DNA of 64,000 nt. Origin: an uncultured Porphyromonadaceae bacterium (GTDB lineage Bacteria > Bacteroidota > Bacteroidia > Bacteroidales > Muribaculaceae). Location: assembly GCA_947175645.1 (NCBI GenBank), contig CAMWNP010000008.1, forward strand, positions 1 through 64,000, given 5' to 3'. The translations under genes and the position numbers were made by a program. Within the stretch, counting starts at the first letter, position 1; each line of letters starts with the position of its first letter. Shown one piece after another: positions 27,439 through 36,103 of this stretch. Below the pieces are notes generated by a model. The model worked only from the letters and a program-made list of their open reading frames with translations. It ran no database searches and was not told the origin of the DNA.

Positions 27439-27957
27439 ATGGAATACATTAAATCAAAAATCCGCGATGTTCAGGATTTTCCCCAGAAAGGGATAGTTTT
27501 CAAGGATCTGACCACTGTTTTCAAGGATCCCCGCGCTCTTCATATCATAGGTTGGGACCTCTCTCAGTTATATCGTGACAAAGGTGTCACTAAGGTTGTG
27601 GGCATTGAGTCCCGCGGTTTCATCGGTGGTTCTATCCTTGCTTTTGAACTCGGAGCAGGGTTCGTGCCTGTGCGTAAACCGGGCAAACTTCCCGCTGATA
27701 CCCTCCAGGCTTCCTATAAGAAGGAATATGGCGTGGACACTATTGAAATCCACCGCGATGCAATAACCGAGGATGATGTGGTTGTGCTCCATGACGATGT
27801 GCTCGCCACCGGTGGAACCATGCTGGCCGCTATCAATCTCGTGAAACAGATGAACCCCAAAAAGATTTATGTAAACTTCATTATTGAACTTTCCGCTCTC
27901 AACGGACGTTCAATCCTCCCCGACGATGTTGAGGTCACATCTCTGATCACTTACTGA
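27439..27957 (+). CDS. apt: Adenine phosphoribosyltransferase
   Basis: A 172-residue type I phosphoribosyltransferase that salvages adenine to AMP using PRPP. The PRPP loop is VVLHDDVLATGGTMLAA. The adenine-recognition region reads VGIESRGFIGGSILA, and the flexible loop VRKPGKLPADT is usual for bacterial Apt. The length is normal. It lies 60 bp after parS and is followed by a terminator at 27979-28018, so it may end the ybeY-mnmG transcript or form its own unit; no clear promoter was seen before it. Confidence 0.97.
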   Translation: MEYIKSKIRDVQDFPQKGIVFKDLTTVFKDPRALHIIGWDLSQLYRDKGVTKVVGIESRGFIGGSILAFELGAGFVPVRKPGKLPADTLQASYKKEYGVDTIEIHRDAITEDDVVVLHDDVLATGGTMLAAINLVKQMNPKKIYVNFIIELSALNGRSILPDDVEVTSLITY

Positions 27958-27978
27958 TTCGGGTAATACTCCTTCAGG

Positions 27979-28018
27979 GTGTGTCTGCGGGCCGGAATCC
28001 CGTATGGCACACTCTTTT
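27979..28018 (+). terminator. Terminator after apt
   Basis: Outer arms GTGTG/CACAC and inner arms CGGG/CCCG form an interrupted stem, followed by TCTTTTTG. Confidence 0.6.
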
Positions 28019-28066
28019 TGTCTATCCTTATACTATCTTGTGGAATAATCCGTTATATACTCACTT

Positions 28067-29893
28067 ATGAAACTGAAGAAATCGGAAGAACTGATGGAGA
28101 AAATCTCTTTTCTCCCTGACACCCCCGGAGTGTACATGTATTATGACTCTGAGGGAACGGTGATATATGTGGGTAAGGCCAAGAACCTGAAACGGCGTGT
28201 TTCTTCTTATTTCAACCGTACTCACGATGTGCTGCGTACAAATCTGCTTGTGCGCGCTATCGCTGATATGCGGTATATTGTCGTGCCAACTGAACAGGAT
28301 GCACTTAATCTGGAAAGTTCTTTGATCAAGGAGTTCCAGCCTCGTTACAATGTTCTTCTCAAGGATGACAAGAGTTACCCCTGGATTGTAGTTACTAATG
28401 AAACTTTTCCTCGTGTTTTCCTCACTCGTCAGAAGGTCAGGGATGGCTCGAAATATTTCGGGCCTTACACCAATCTGCAGGTGGCGCGGACTGTTCTTGA
28501 ACTTATCCGTGACCTGTATCCAATCCGCACTTGCCGACATAACATAACCCCTGAATATGTGGCACAAGGGAAGGGGAGACTTTGTCTGGAGTATCACATG
28601 AAACGTTGCTCAGGATGCTGCAAAGGTCTGGTCAGCGAGGAGGAATACCGGCAGTACATAGTCAGGATAAAACAGATTCTGCGTGGTGAAACAGGCCAAC
28701 TGATGGAATATCTCCGCCAGGAAATGGTCCGCCTGGCCTCACAACTGAAATTCGAGGAGGCGCAGGTATTGAAGGAGAAATATAATCTCGTGGAGAAATA
28801 TCAGGCAAAAAGTGTCATTGTCAGTCCAACCATCGAGGAAATTGACGTATTCGGCGTTGATGATGACGGTGATGACATGTATGTCAACTACATGCACGTG
28901 CGCCGGGGGGCGGTGGTAAAGTCGCTCACGCTGCATTACAAGCGTAGGCTTGCCGAACCTCCGGAGGAACTGCTGGCAATGGCCATGCAGGAGATACGTG
29001 AGTCGCTGGGATGCGACTACAAAGAGGTTATTGTTCCTTTCGCCCCTGACGTGGAGATGGTGGGAGTCACTTTCACTATCCCGCAGCGTGGCGACAAGGC
29101 TCACTTGCTCGATGTCTCGGCCCGCAACGCCCGCCAGAGTAAGATCGATTATCTCAAGCATGTTGAGAAACGCAATCCGGAGAAGCGCACGGAGCAGATT
29201 CTGGAACGCATGAAATCGGACTTCCGCCTTAAGGAACTGCCCCGACACATTGAGTGTTTCGATAATTCCAATATTCAGGGCACGAACCCTGTGGCATCAT
29301 GCGTGGTTTTCAAAAACGCTCGTCCTTCAAAGCGTGACTACCGTCATTTCAACATCCGCACCGTTGAGGGTCCTGACGATTTCGCATCCATGAAAGAGGT
29401 TCTCACACGCCGCTACACACGGTTGATGGAGGAGGGCGAGGAGTTGCCTCAGTTGATTGTTGTGGATGGCGGTAAAGGACAGTTGAGCGCTGCCGTGGAG
29501 GCTCTCGATGAGATGGGGCTGCGGGGAACAATAGCGGTGGTGGGAATTGCCAAGCGTCTGGAGGAAATATATTTCCCGGGCGATTCTTATCCCCTCTATA
29601 TCAACAAAAATTCAGAATCACTCAGAGTGGTGCAGCATTTGCGCGACGAGGCTCACAGGTTCGGAATCACCCACCACCGTAACCGCCGTTCCAAGTCGCA
29701 ACTTGTCAGTGAACTTGACTCCATAAAAGGGGTGGGGGAAGCAACCCGTTCGGCTCTGCTGAAACATTTCCGGAGTATAAAGAAAATTCGTGAGGCGTCA
29801 ACGGATGAGGTGGCATCGGTGATTGGTCCGGCAAAGGCGAAAGTTGTCAAGCAGGTGCTGAACAATGACCTCTCCGCAGCCGTTGAACAATAA
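28067..29893 (+). CDS. uvrC: Excinuclease ABC subunit UvrC
   Basis: A 608-residue nuclease that makes both incisions in nucleotide excision repair. Order: GIY-YIG domain (GVYMYYDSEGTVIYVGKAKNLKRR region), a Cys-rich patch (CLEYHMKRCSGCC) that may hold an Fe-S cluster as in other UvrC proteins, UVR domain, RNase H-like nuclease (HIECFDNSNIQG; DGGKGQLSAA) and C-terminal helix-hairpin-helix pair (IKGVGEATRSALL). The length is normal. It is followed after 11 bp by a short hypothetical gene that may be co-transcribed. Confidence 0.96.
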   Translation: MKLKKSEELMEKISFLPDTPGVYMYYDSEGTVIYVGKAKNLKRRVSSYFNRTHDVLRTNLLVRAIADMRYIVVPTEQDALNLESSLIKEFQPRYNVLLKDDKSYPWIVVTNETFPRVFLTRQKVRDGSKYFGPYTNLQVARTVLELIRDLYPIRTCRHNITPEYVAQGKGRLCLEYHMKRCSGCCKGLVSEEEYRQYIVRIKQILRGETGQLMEYLRQEMVRLASQLKFEEAQVLKEKYNLVEKYQAKSVIVSPTIEEIDVFGVDDDGDDMYVNYMHVRRGAVVKSLTLHYKRRLAEPPEELLAMAMQEIRESLGCDYKEVIVPFAPDVEMVGVTFTIPQRGDKAHLLDVSARNARQSKIDYLKHVEKRNPEKRTEQILERMKSDFRLKELPRHIECFDNSNIQGTNPVASCVVFKNARPSKRDYRHFNIRTVEGPDDFASMKEVLTRRYTRLMEEGEELPQLIVVDGGKGQLSAAVEALDEMGLRGTIAVVGIAKRLEEIYFPGDSYPLYINKNSESLRVVQHLRDEAHRFGITHHRNRRSKSQLVSELDSIKGVGEATRSALLKHFRSIKKIREASTDEVASVIGPAKAKVVKQVLNNDLSAAVEQ

Positions 29894-29904
29894 ACCGGTT
29901 TCTT

Positions 29905-30555
29905 ATGGAATATGATTATGAAGAATTAGAGGAGCATTTCGGCTCCATATTGCGTGACACCAACTATGTTGACCTTGCCGGAGGTGTATTCCTCCCGGTG
30001 AAATTCATCGGACGTCTGATGGAATTTTCCGTTTCGCTCGCTGATGAAGTCAGGAAAAAGAACGCCGATGTCAGGGTGTCGATCCTGAACAAGGAGTTCA
30101 ACAGATGGATAGATGATATGGTGGCACAGTTGTCGCTCACAGTCGTCAGTGACCTCTCTGTCAATCCGGTGAAATGCCAGTTGATCGATGTGGAGCAGAT
30201 GGTTGTGGAGCCCGGACAGCCGGCTCTTGTCATCCTGTCGGGCGAACGCGGATCCCACACTGTTCTTGACTCCGCCGGTGAGGCTATCTATGCGGAAAGC
30301 CTCTCTGACCTGCATCTTGATGTGGATTTCAGTCGCCTCCTGGAACATGATCTGCAGGGTATTGAATATCTTGCATCCCTGCTTATTCGTGCCGCCAGAG
30401 CAATGAAAACTGAACTTACCGCCGATATGTTCGATGAGTTCAGCAACCGTTTCTTTGACTATTTCAAGTTTGATCTGGAACAACTTGCTCCCGGTATTCT
30501 GGAGGATCTGCAGACGATCGCTGACCACCGTCTGGTGAGACTCGGGATAGTCTGA
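29905..30555 (+). CDS. Conserved-looking hypothetical protein downstream of uvrC
   Basis: A 216-residue acidic, probably cytoplasmic protein without a signal peptide or membrane segments. The middle part has alternating strands and helices. It ends with LVRLGIV. No motif that I recognise. It starts 11 bp after uvrC in the same direction, so co-expression is likely, and a link to DNA repair is possible but unproven. The reading frame is codon-typical and free of interruption, so it is a real gene. The 166-bp repeat array starts about 25 bp downstream. Confidence 0.7.
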   Translation: MEYDYEELEEHFGSILRDTNYVDLAGGVFLPVKFIGRLMEFSVSLADEVRKKNADVRVSILNKEFNRWIDDMVAQLSLTVVSDLSVNPVKCQLIDVEQMVVEPGQPALVILSGERGSHTVLDSAGEAIYAESLSDLHLDVDFSRLLEHDLQGIEYLASLLIRAARAMKTELTADMFDEFSNRFFDYFKFDLEQLAPGILEDLQTIADHRLVRLGIV

Positions 30556-30580
30556 GATTTCCATACTTCGCGGCGCAGTA

Positions 30581-30947
30581 ACCTATGGCGTCCTTGCGAG
30601 GACGCCGATTGTTCGTAACCCTGTACGCTGCAGCGGAGCGAAGCGTGCAGGGATATGAAGAGAATCACAAGAAATGGCGTCCGGCCAAGGACGCCGATTA
30701 AATCAAAAAAGAATTCGGTTGAAAGGTTATACATTGCGTTGCAGTAACCGTGGGCGTCCTTGCGAGGACGCAGATTGTTCGTAACCCTGTACGCTGCAGC
30801 GAAGCAAAGCGTGCAGGGATATGATGAGAATAACAAACAATGGCGTCCGGCCAAGGACGCCGATTAAATCCAATAAGAATTCGGTTGAACGGTAATACAT
30901 CGCGTCGCAGTAACCGTGGGCGGCCTTGCGAGTTTACCCGCTGTGAC
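30581..30947 (+). repeat. 166-bp tandem repeat array, 2.2 copies
   Basis: GCGTCCTTGCGAGGACGC recurs at 30588 and 30754, and a truncated copy at 30920, giving a constant 166-bp period. Each unit holds that 5' hairpin, then TTCGTAACCCTGTACGCTGC, a second hairpin ending GCGTGCAGGG, a variable 22-25 nt segment, a tail hairpin GGCGTCCGGCCAAGGACGCC with GATTAAATC, then AAGAATTCGGTTGAA. The remaining stretch up to 31215 has no gene that I can support. Confidence 0.85.
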
Positions 30948-31215
30948 TCAGCCCGATTCGCATACCACATAAAAAAATGAAAGTGCACTTCTTCACAGAA
31001 GCACACCTCCCTCATAACCAAAATTCAAGTATATTTATGTCTAACAAATCGTTATCGTCTTATTCTCTTAAGACACTGCAAAGTTAAGACAACTTTTTTA
31101 TTCTGCAAAGTGAATAAATGTTTAAAACATTAAAATAATGCAAAAATGATGAACTTTTTTAATAAAGCCATTCATTTTATTTAAGTTAACGGGTTAATTT
31201 CTCCATAAAGTTGAC

Positions 31216-31223
31216 TAACTTTG
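31216..31223 (+). promoter_or_regulatory. -7 element of the mannose synthase-dihydroorotase operon
   Basis: TAACTTTG, 20 bp upstream of the ATG. No TTTG was found at the correct distance upstream. Confidence 0.5.
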
Positions 31224-31243
31224 TGTGCACCAAAATATAGAAT

Positions 31244-31984
31244 ATGAGTAATTCGCTTGTGATCATACCCATGTATAACGAGAAGGAGAACGCCGCCGCC
31301 ATAATCGACGCCGTGCAGAACCTTCCGGTGGAATTTGACGTTCTTGTCATCGATGACAACTCTCCTGACGGAACCGCTGCCATCGTAAAGGAGAAAATGA
31401 AACAGTATCCAGGCAGGATACACATCATTGGACGGGCGGGTAAACTCGGTCTCGGAACAGCCTATATTGAAGGTTTCAAATGGGCCCTTGAAAAAGGTTA
31501 TGACTATATCACGGAGATGGATGCCGACTTCTCGCATAATCCCGCCGACCTGGTCACTCTCCGTAAGGCATGTGCCGAAGGTGGTGCGGATGTGGCCATC
31601 GGATCACGTTATGTGACCGGGGTCAATGTGGTCAACTGGCCTATGGGGCGCGTGCTCATGTCATACTACGCTTCAAAATATGTGCGGCTCATGCTGTCGA
31701 TTCCCGTCCATGACACCACCGCCGGATTCGTCTGCTGGACCGCACCGGTGCTTCGCGCAATGAATCTCGACAATATCAGGTTCAAAGGCTACGCATTCCA
31801 GATCGAGATGAAGTATACCGCCTTCAGGCTCGGTTTCAAGATCGTAGAAGAGCCCATTATTTTCGTCAACCGAGTTCTCGGAACAAGCAAAATGAACAGC
31901 AGTATTTTCGGCGAGGCCCTTTTCGGCGTCATGAAACTGCGTTTGGGTAACATTAAGAAACGCCATGCTAAATCTGATATATAA
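31244..31984 (+). CDS. Polyprenol-monophosphomannose synthase-like GT2
   Basis: A 246-residue GT-A enzyme of the dolichol/polyprenol phosphate mannosyltransferase group. VVIIPMYNEKENAAAI-like opening, DDNSPDG and EMDADFSHNP carry the nucleotide and metal-binding acids. It has no membrane anchor, as in the soluble Dpm1-type enzymes. It is expected to transfer mannose from GDP-mannose to a polyprenyl phosphate on the cytoplasmic face. GDP-mannose could come from manC at 19.2 kb. The stop overlaps the dihydroorotase gene by 20 bp. Confidence 0.85.
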   Translation: MSNSLVIIPMYNEKENAAAIIDAVQNLPVEFDVLVIDDNSPDGTAAIVKEKMKQYPGRIHIIGRAGKLGLGTAYIEGFKWALEKGYDYITEMDADFSHNPADLVTLRKACAEGGADVAIGSRYVTGVNVVNWPMGRVLMSYYASKYVRLMLSIPVHDTTAGFVCWTAPVLRAMNLDNIRFKGYAFQIEMKYTAFRLGFKIVEEPIIFVNRVLGTSKMNSSIFGEALFGVMKLRLGNIKKRHAKSDI

Positions 31985-33278
31985 CGCCGTGATTGCCACC
32001 GCTGAGAGGGTTTTCAGCGGTTTTATTATATTCGATTCTGAATCCGGACTTATCCTGCATGTTGGCGAGGGAACCCCATCCGAATCCCCGTCAGAGTCAT
32101 ATATCCCGATGGATGCCGCTGGTGCCTTCATTCTTCCGGGAGTCATTGACCCTCACGTGCATTTCCGCGATGGCGGAGCCGGAAGTCCCAAGGGCGACAT
32201 GCGTTCGGAGAGCCGTGCTGCTGTAGCAGGTGGTGTCACAACCGTATTTGACATGCCCAACACCACACCCCCGACTGTCACCATTGACGCTCTCAGGCAG
32301 AAAATCCTGGCAGCCGGACAGAAGGCTCTCTGTGACATCCGTTTTTTCTTCGGTGTCACCAACAACAACCTTCAGGAACTGCTGAAGGCACAGCGTGAAT
32401 TTGATATAGCCGGTGCCAAACTCTTCATGGGTTCATCCACCGGAAACATGCTCGTTGACGATGACTCCACCATTCGACGGCTCTTCCGCGAATATACCGG
32501 TGTGATTGCAGTGCATGCCGAGGATCAGCATGTCATCAACTCAAACATCGCCGCCATGAAACGGAAATATCCCGAGGGTGACGTTCCGCTCGCATCTCAC
32601 CCTGAGATACGTTCCGCCGAGGCTTGTTTCCTCAGTGCTTCAAAGGCTGTTGAACTTGCCCGCGAAACAGGTGCGCGACTGCATGTCTGCCATCTCTCCA
32701 CAGCCCGTGAACTGGAGTTGTTCTCATCCGCGCCTGTCCAGGAAAAGAGGATTACATCTGAAACCGCACCCCACTATCTCCTTTTTTCCAACAAGGATTA
32801 TGCCACATTGGGAGCACGCATCAAATGTAACCCCGCCATCAAGACAGAGGCTGACCGCAAGGCACTGATAGCCGCACTGAAGAATGGACTGATTGATGTA
32901 ATTGCCACAGACCATGCTCCGCACCTCCCGGCCGACAAGGAAGGCGACGCGCTTCATGCCATGTCAGGAATGCCGGGAGTGCAGTTCTCCCTCCCTCTGA
33001 TGATGGATCTGGCCGAACGTGAAGATATACCCCTCACACGCCTTGTGGCATTGATGAGCGCCAACGCCGCAACAATATTCAGCCTTACTGACCGCGGTGA
33101 TCTTCGTCCGGGAATGCGCGCCGACATGGTCATGGTGCGTCATCTCTCCACACCGCATGTAATCACCGATGCTGACGTTGTGAGCCTTTGCGGATGGACC
33201 CCTTATGCCGGAATGACCACATCACATGAAGTTGTGGCAACCTGGATCGCCGGAAAGAATATTGCAAATGAAAGTTAA
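31965..33278 (+). CDS. pyrC: Dihydroorotase
   Basis: A 437-residue zinc amidohydrolase that closes carbamoyl-aspartate to dihydroorotate in pyrimidine synthesis. Metal ligands are H64 and H66 in DPHVHFRDGG, with the bridging position in AKLFMGSST, followed by AVHAEDQ, HVCHLSTA and IATDHAPH. The allantoinase/type I form is favoured by length. Its ATG lies 20 bp inside the mannose synthase gene, an unusually long overlap for this window. Hydantoinase or allantoinase would be alternatives, but PyrC is the usual Bacteroidota assignment for this sequence. Confidence 0.88.
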   Translation: MLNLIYNAVIATAERVFSGFIIFDSESGLILHVGEGTPSESPSESYIPMDAAGAFILPGVIDPHVHFRDGGAGSPKGDMRSESRAAVAGGVTTVFDMPNTTPPTVTIDALRQKILAAGQKALCDIRFFFGVTNNNLQELLKAQREFDIAGAKLFMGSSTGNMLVDDDSTIRRLFREYTGVIAVHAEDQHVINSNIAAMKRKYPEGDVPLASHPEIRSAEACFLSASKAVELARETGARLHVCHLSTARELELFSSAPVQEKRITSETAPHYLLFSNKDYATLGARIKCNPAIKTEADRKALIAALKNGLIDVIATDHAPHLPADKEGDALHAMSGMPGVQFSLPLMMDLAEREDIPLTRLVALMSANAATIFSLTDRGDLRPGMRADMVMVRHLSTPHVITDADVVSLCGWTPYAGMTTSHEVVATWIAGKNIANES

Positions 33279-33315
33279 AGCACCGCATTCCCGCGTGTAA
33301 ACCAAGAAAAAAACG

Positions 33316-33323
33316 TATTTTTG
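33316..33323 (+). promoter_or_regulatory. -7 element directly before lepB
   Basis: TATTTTTG ends 5 bp before the lepB ATG. If used, the transcript would start at or next to the start codon. Confidence 0.4.
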
Positions 33324-33328
33324 CGATT

Positions 33329-34795
33329 ATGAACCAAGATAATGAAAAATTGACTTTCGGCGAGGATTTCCGCCGGAGGATTAAAGATAACAAGCCCACC
33401 CGTTGGGTGCGCTTCGGAATTGTGTCCGTGATATTCTTCTGCTGGGTGGCATGGCTGGGCAACTGGTGGGTGGCCCTCCTGTTCATCCTTCTCTTTGACA
33501 TCTACATAACCGGCTACATACCCCTGACATGGTGGAAAAAGAGCAAGAACAAATCACTCCGTACGCTGATGAGTTGGGTCGACGCCATCCTCTATGCCCT
33601 GGTGCTGGTCTACTTTGTATTCGCCTTTATAGGCCAGAACTATCAGATACCCTCCTCATCACTTGAAAAAACCCTCCTGACCGGAGATTTCCTCTTTGTG
33701 AACAAGTTTGTATACGGACCGCGTGTACCAATGACCCCGGTAAACTTCCCCCTTGTCCACAACACCATTCCCGTGCTTGACTGCAAGAGTTATCTTGACA
33801 ACCCCTCTCTGCCGTATCATCGCCTCAAGGGGCTGCGCAACGTGGAGCAGGGCGACATTGTCGTGTTCAACTTCCCCGCCGGCGACACCGTCATGACAAA
33901 GATGCAGAACCCTGACTATTACACCCTTATAAAGATGTTCGGACGCAATGTGGTGCTGAACAATCCACAGCAGTTCGGCGAACGTATATGGCGACCGGTG
34001 GACCGCCGTGAAAACTACGTCAAGCGGTGTGTCGGCCTCCCCGGACAGTCTCTCCGCATCGTCAACGGCCAGATTATTGTTGACGGAATTCCAATGGAAA
34101 CCCCGGCCGACGCACAGTTCAACTACGTCGTACAGACCCGCCGTTTCCCTATCACCGAAGAGCAGTGGGAGGAACTTGGTGTCTCAAAGGACGATATCTA
34201 CATCGAACAGGAACTCATGACCCATGGCGACTCACTCACACTGGCAGCCAACGGTCTGATATATGAAAACGGCACTGTTCCACCGATATATGTCGTACCC
34301 CTCACCTCAACTATGGTGGAGAAACTTCAGCAGTCAGGCTCGGTAGCGGTTCTCCGACGGCTGAATCCGCAACCTGAGATGCTTTTCCCTGAAGGAGTAT
34401 CCGGCGGATGGACCCGTGCCGATTACGGCGGCGAAGAGGGACTCCTCATTCCCGCCAAGGGTATGCGCCTCCCTATCACCCCTGAGAACTGGCCTACATA
34501 CGAACGTGCCATCAGGATATATGAGAACAATCCGACGGCACAGATGGTCGACGGTGTACTTCACATCGACGGCAAGCCGGTTGACTTCTACGAGTTCAAG
34601 ATGGACTACTACTTCATGATGGGAGATAACAGAGACAACTCCCTGGATTCAAGATATTGGGGATTCGTGCCTGAGGATCACATTATCGGCACACCCATGC
34701 GCGTGCTTATCTCTTTTGACAAGGACAAATCTATCTTTGACGGCGGCATCCGCTGGAACCGCGTGTTCAAGGACGCTAACCCCGACAAGAAGTGA
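33329..34795 (+). CDS. lepB: Signal peptidase I
   Basis: A 488-residue S26 protease that removes signal peptides at the periplasmic face. Two to three N-terminal membrane helices (about residues 30-65 and 83-102) precede the catalytic serine S111 in PSSSLEKTL; the general base is K232 in YVKRCVGLPGQ. Late boxes read GDNRDNSLDSRYWGFV. It is much longer than the 250-330 residues of Proteobacteria; the additional material lies between the Lys box and the last box, as is usual in Bacteroidota. It overlaps the next gene by 4 bp. Confidence 0.95.
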   Translation: MNQDNEKLTFGEDFRRRIKDNKPTRWVRFGIVSVIFFCWVAWLGNWWVALLFILLFDIYITGYIPLTWWKKSKNKSLRTLMSWVDAILYALVLVYFVFAFIGQNYQIPSSSLEKTLLTGDFLFVNKFVYGPRVPMTPVNFPLVHNTIPVLDCKSYLDNPSLPYHRLKGLRNVEQGDIVVFNFPAGDTVMTKMQNPDYYTLIKMFGRNVVLNNPQQFGERIWRPVDRRENYVKRCVGLPGQSLRIVNGQIIVDGIPMETPADAQFNYVVQTRRFPITEEQWEELGVSKDDIYIEQELMTHGDSLTLAANGLIYENGTVPPIYVVPLTSTMVEKLQQSGSVAVLRRLNPQPEMLFPEGVSGGWTRADYGGEEGLLIPAKGMRLPITPENWPTYERAIRIYENNPTAQMVDGVLHIDGKPVDFYEFKMDYYFMMGDNRDNSLDSRYWGFVPEDHIIGTPMRVLISFDKDKSIFDGGIRWNRVFKDANPDKK

Positions 34796-35442
34796 GACTG
34801 TTGCGCTACCCCTCCCATGCCGTCCTGCTGTCGCCGGCTTATGCCGCCTCTGTGGACTATTGGGCGGTGCTGTGTGCTTTCGGTACGGCGGTCATCGATA
34901 ACACCGCGCGGTTCGACAAACGGCTCAAGTCAACCCACCGCTGCGATATTGCCGACGTGAACGGCCGGATGGCTCTCACCATACCGATAGAGAAACCTGT
35001 CAGCATGACCGCTGCAACGTGGAACCGCATAAGCATATCTTCACATGGCGACTGGTGGCACCAACACCGGGTGGCTATGGAGTCAGCCTACGGAGCAACA
35101 CCCTTTTTTGAATTCTATCAGCCACTGTTTGAGCCTTTCTGGCAGCGTGATTCACTGCAGAGGTTTCCATTGCTGACAGACTACGATGACGCATTGACAG
35201 GCGTTATTGCCCGTATCCTTGACTGCCCGGCCAAAATAATCCATTCAGTGCCGAACACTGACCCGGCGCTTACTGTAGACTTCAGGGCACGTAAACTACC
35301 ACTGCTTGACCCCGTAAGATACTATCAGGTACGTGAACTCTCTCTCGGTTTCATTCCCCGTCTCTCCGTGCTTGATCTGATTTTCAACATGGGGCCCGAA
35401 GCACCGCTTATTCTGAAAAAAATGACAGAGAAACTAATATAA
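34792..35442 (+). CDS. WbqC-family protein
   Basis: A 216-residue protein. The opening (HAVLLSPAYAASVDYWAVL) and the later KSTHRCDIADVNG and SHGDWWHQHRVAMESAYGATPFFEFYQP match the WbqC-like family, whose members occur in glycan gene clusters and beside lepB in Bacteroidota. The biochemical role is unknown. Translation starts with GTG at 34792, overlapping the lepB stop. Six bases separate it from upp, making a lepB-wbqC-upp operon. Confidence 0.8.
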   Translation: MRLLRYPSHAVLLSPAYAASVDYWAVLCAFGTAVIDNTARFDKRLKSTHRCDIADVNGRMALTIPIEKPVSMTAATWNRISISSHGDWWHQHRVAMESAYGATPFFEFYQPLFEPFWQRDSLQRFPLLTDYDDALTGVIARILDCPAKIIHSVPNTDPALTVDFRARKLPLLDPVRYYQVRELSLGFIPRLSVLDLIFNMGPEAPLILKKMTEKLI

Positions 35443-35448
35443 GGTATT

Positions 35449-36102
35449 ATGAAAATAGTAAATTTTGCAGAAACAGACTCAGTGGTCAGCCAGTACATGA
35501 CTGAACTGCGTGATGTGAAGGTGCAGCATGACATGCTCCGGTTCCGTCGTAACCTTGAACGCATTGGTGAGATTATGGCCTTTGAAATCAGCCGTACTCT
35601 ACGCTACGCCGACACTGAAATTTCAACACCACTGGCACAGACCACCGGGAAAGTGATAGCCTCTCCTGTTGTCCTCGCCACTATTTTCCGTGCCGGTGTG
35701 CCTTTCCACCAGGGTTTCCTCAACTACCTTGACCATGCTGAGAACGCCTTTGTCAGTGCCTACCGCAAATACAAGGAAAAGGAGAATTTCGATGTGTGCA
35801 TTGAGTATCTCGCCTCTCCGCGTCTTGATGGCAAAACACTGATCATCGCAGATCCTATGCTCGCAACCGGAGCATCCATGGAACTGAGTTACAAGGCATT
35901 GCTCACCAAAGGTGAACCCGCCCATATCCACGTTTGCTCCGTGATTGCCTCTCAACACGCTATCGACTATGTGAAAAAGACCTTCCCCAACGATAAAACC
36001 ACAGTATGGGTTGGTGCGATAGACCCCGAGATCAACGACCATAAATACATCGTTCCCGGTCTGGGTGATGCCGGTGATTTAGCCTACGGCGTCAAGGAGT
36101 GA
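35449..36102 (+). CDS. upp: Uracil phosphoribosyltransferase
   Basis: A 217-residue type I phosphoribosyltransferase converting uracil and PRPP to UMP. The PRPP-binding loop is LIIADPMLATGASMELS. ATIFRAGVPFHQGFL and the C-terminal YIVPGLGDAGDLAYG uracil-binding end are clear. The length is normal. It is the third gene of the lepB operon. The dnaX gene on the opposite strand ends one base after its stop. Confidence 0.95.
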   Translation: MKIVNFAETDSVVSQYMTELRDVKVQHDMLRFRRNLERIGEIMAFEISRTLRYADTEISTPLAQTTGKVIASPVVLATIFRAGVPFHQGFLNYLDHAENAFVSAYRKYKEKENFDVCIEYLASPRLDGKTLIIADPMLATGASMELSYKALLTKGEPAHIHVCSVIASQHAIDYVKKTFPNDKTTVWVGAIDPEINDHKYIVPGLGDAGDLAYGVKE

Positions 36103-36103
36103 T

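Noticed and set aside
30581..30947. CRISPR-like array
   Set aside because: The period is 166 bp with 2.2 copies and hairpins inside, and there are no short identical repeats with unique spacers or cas genes.
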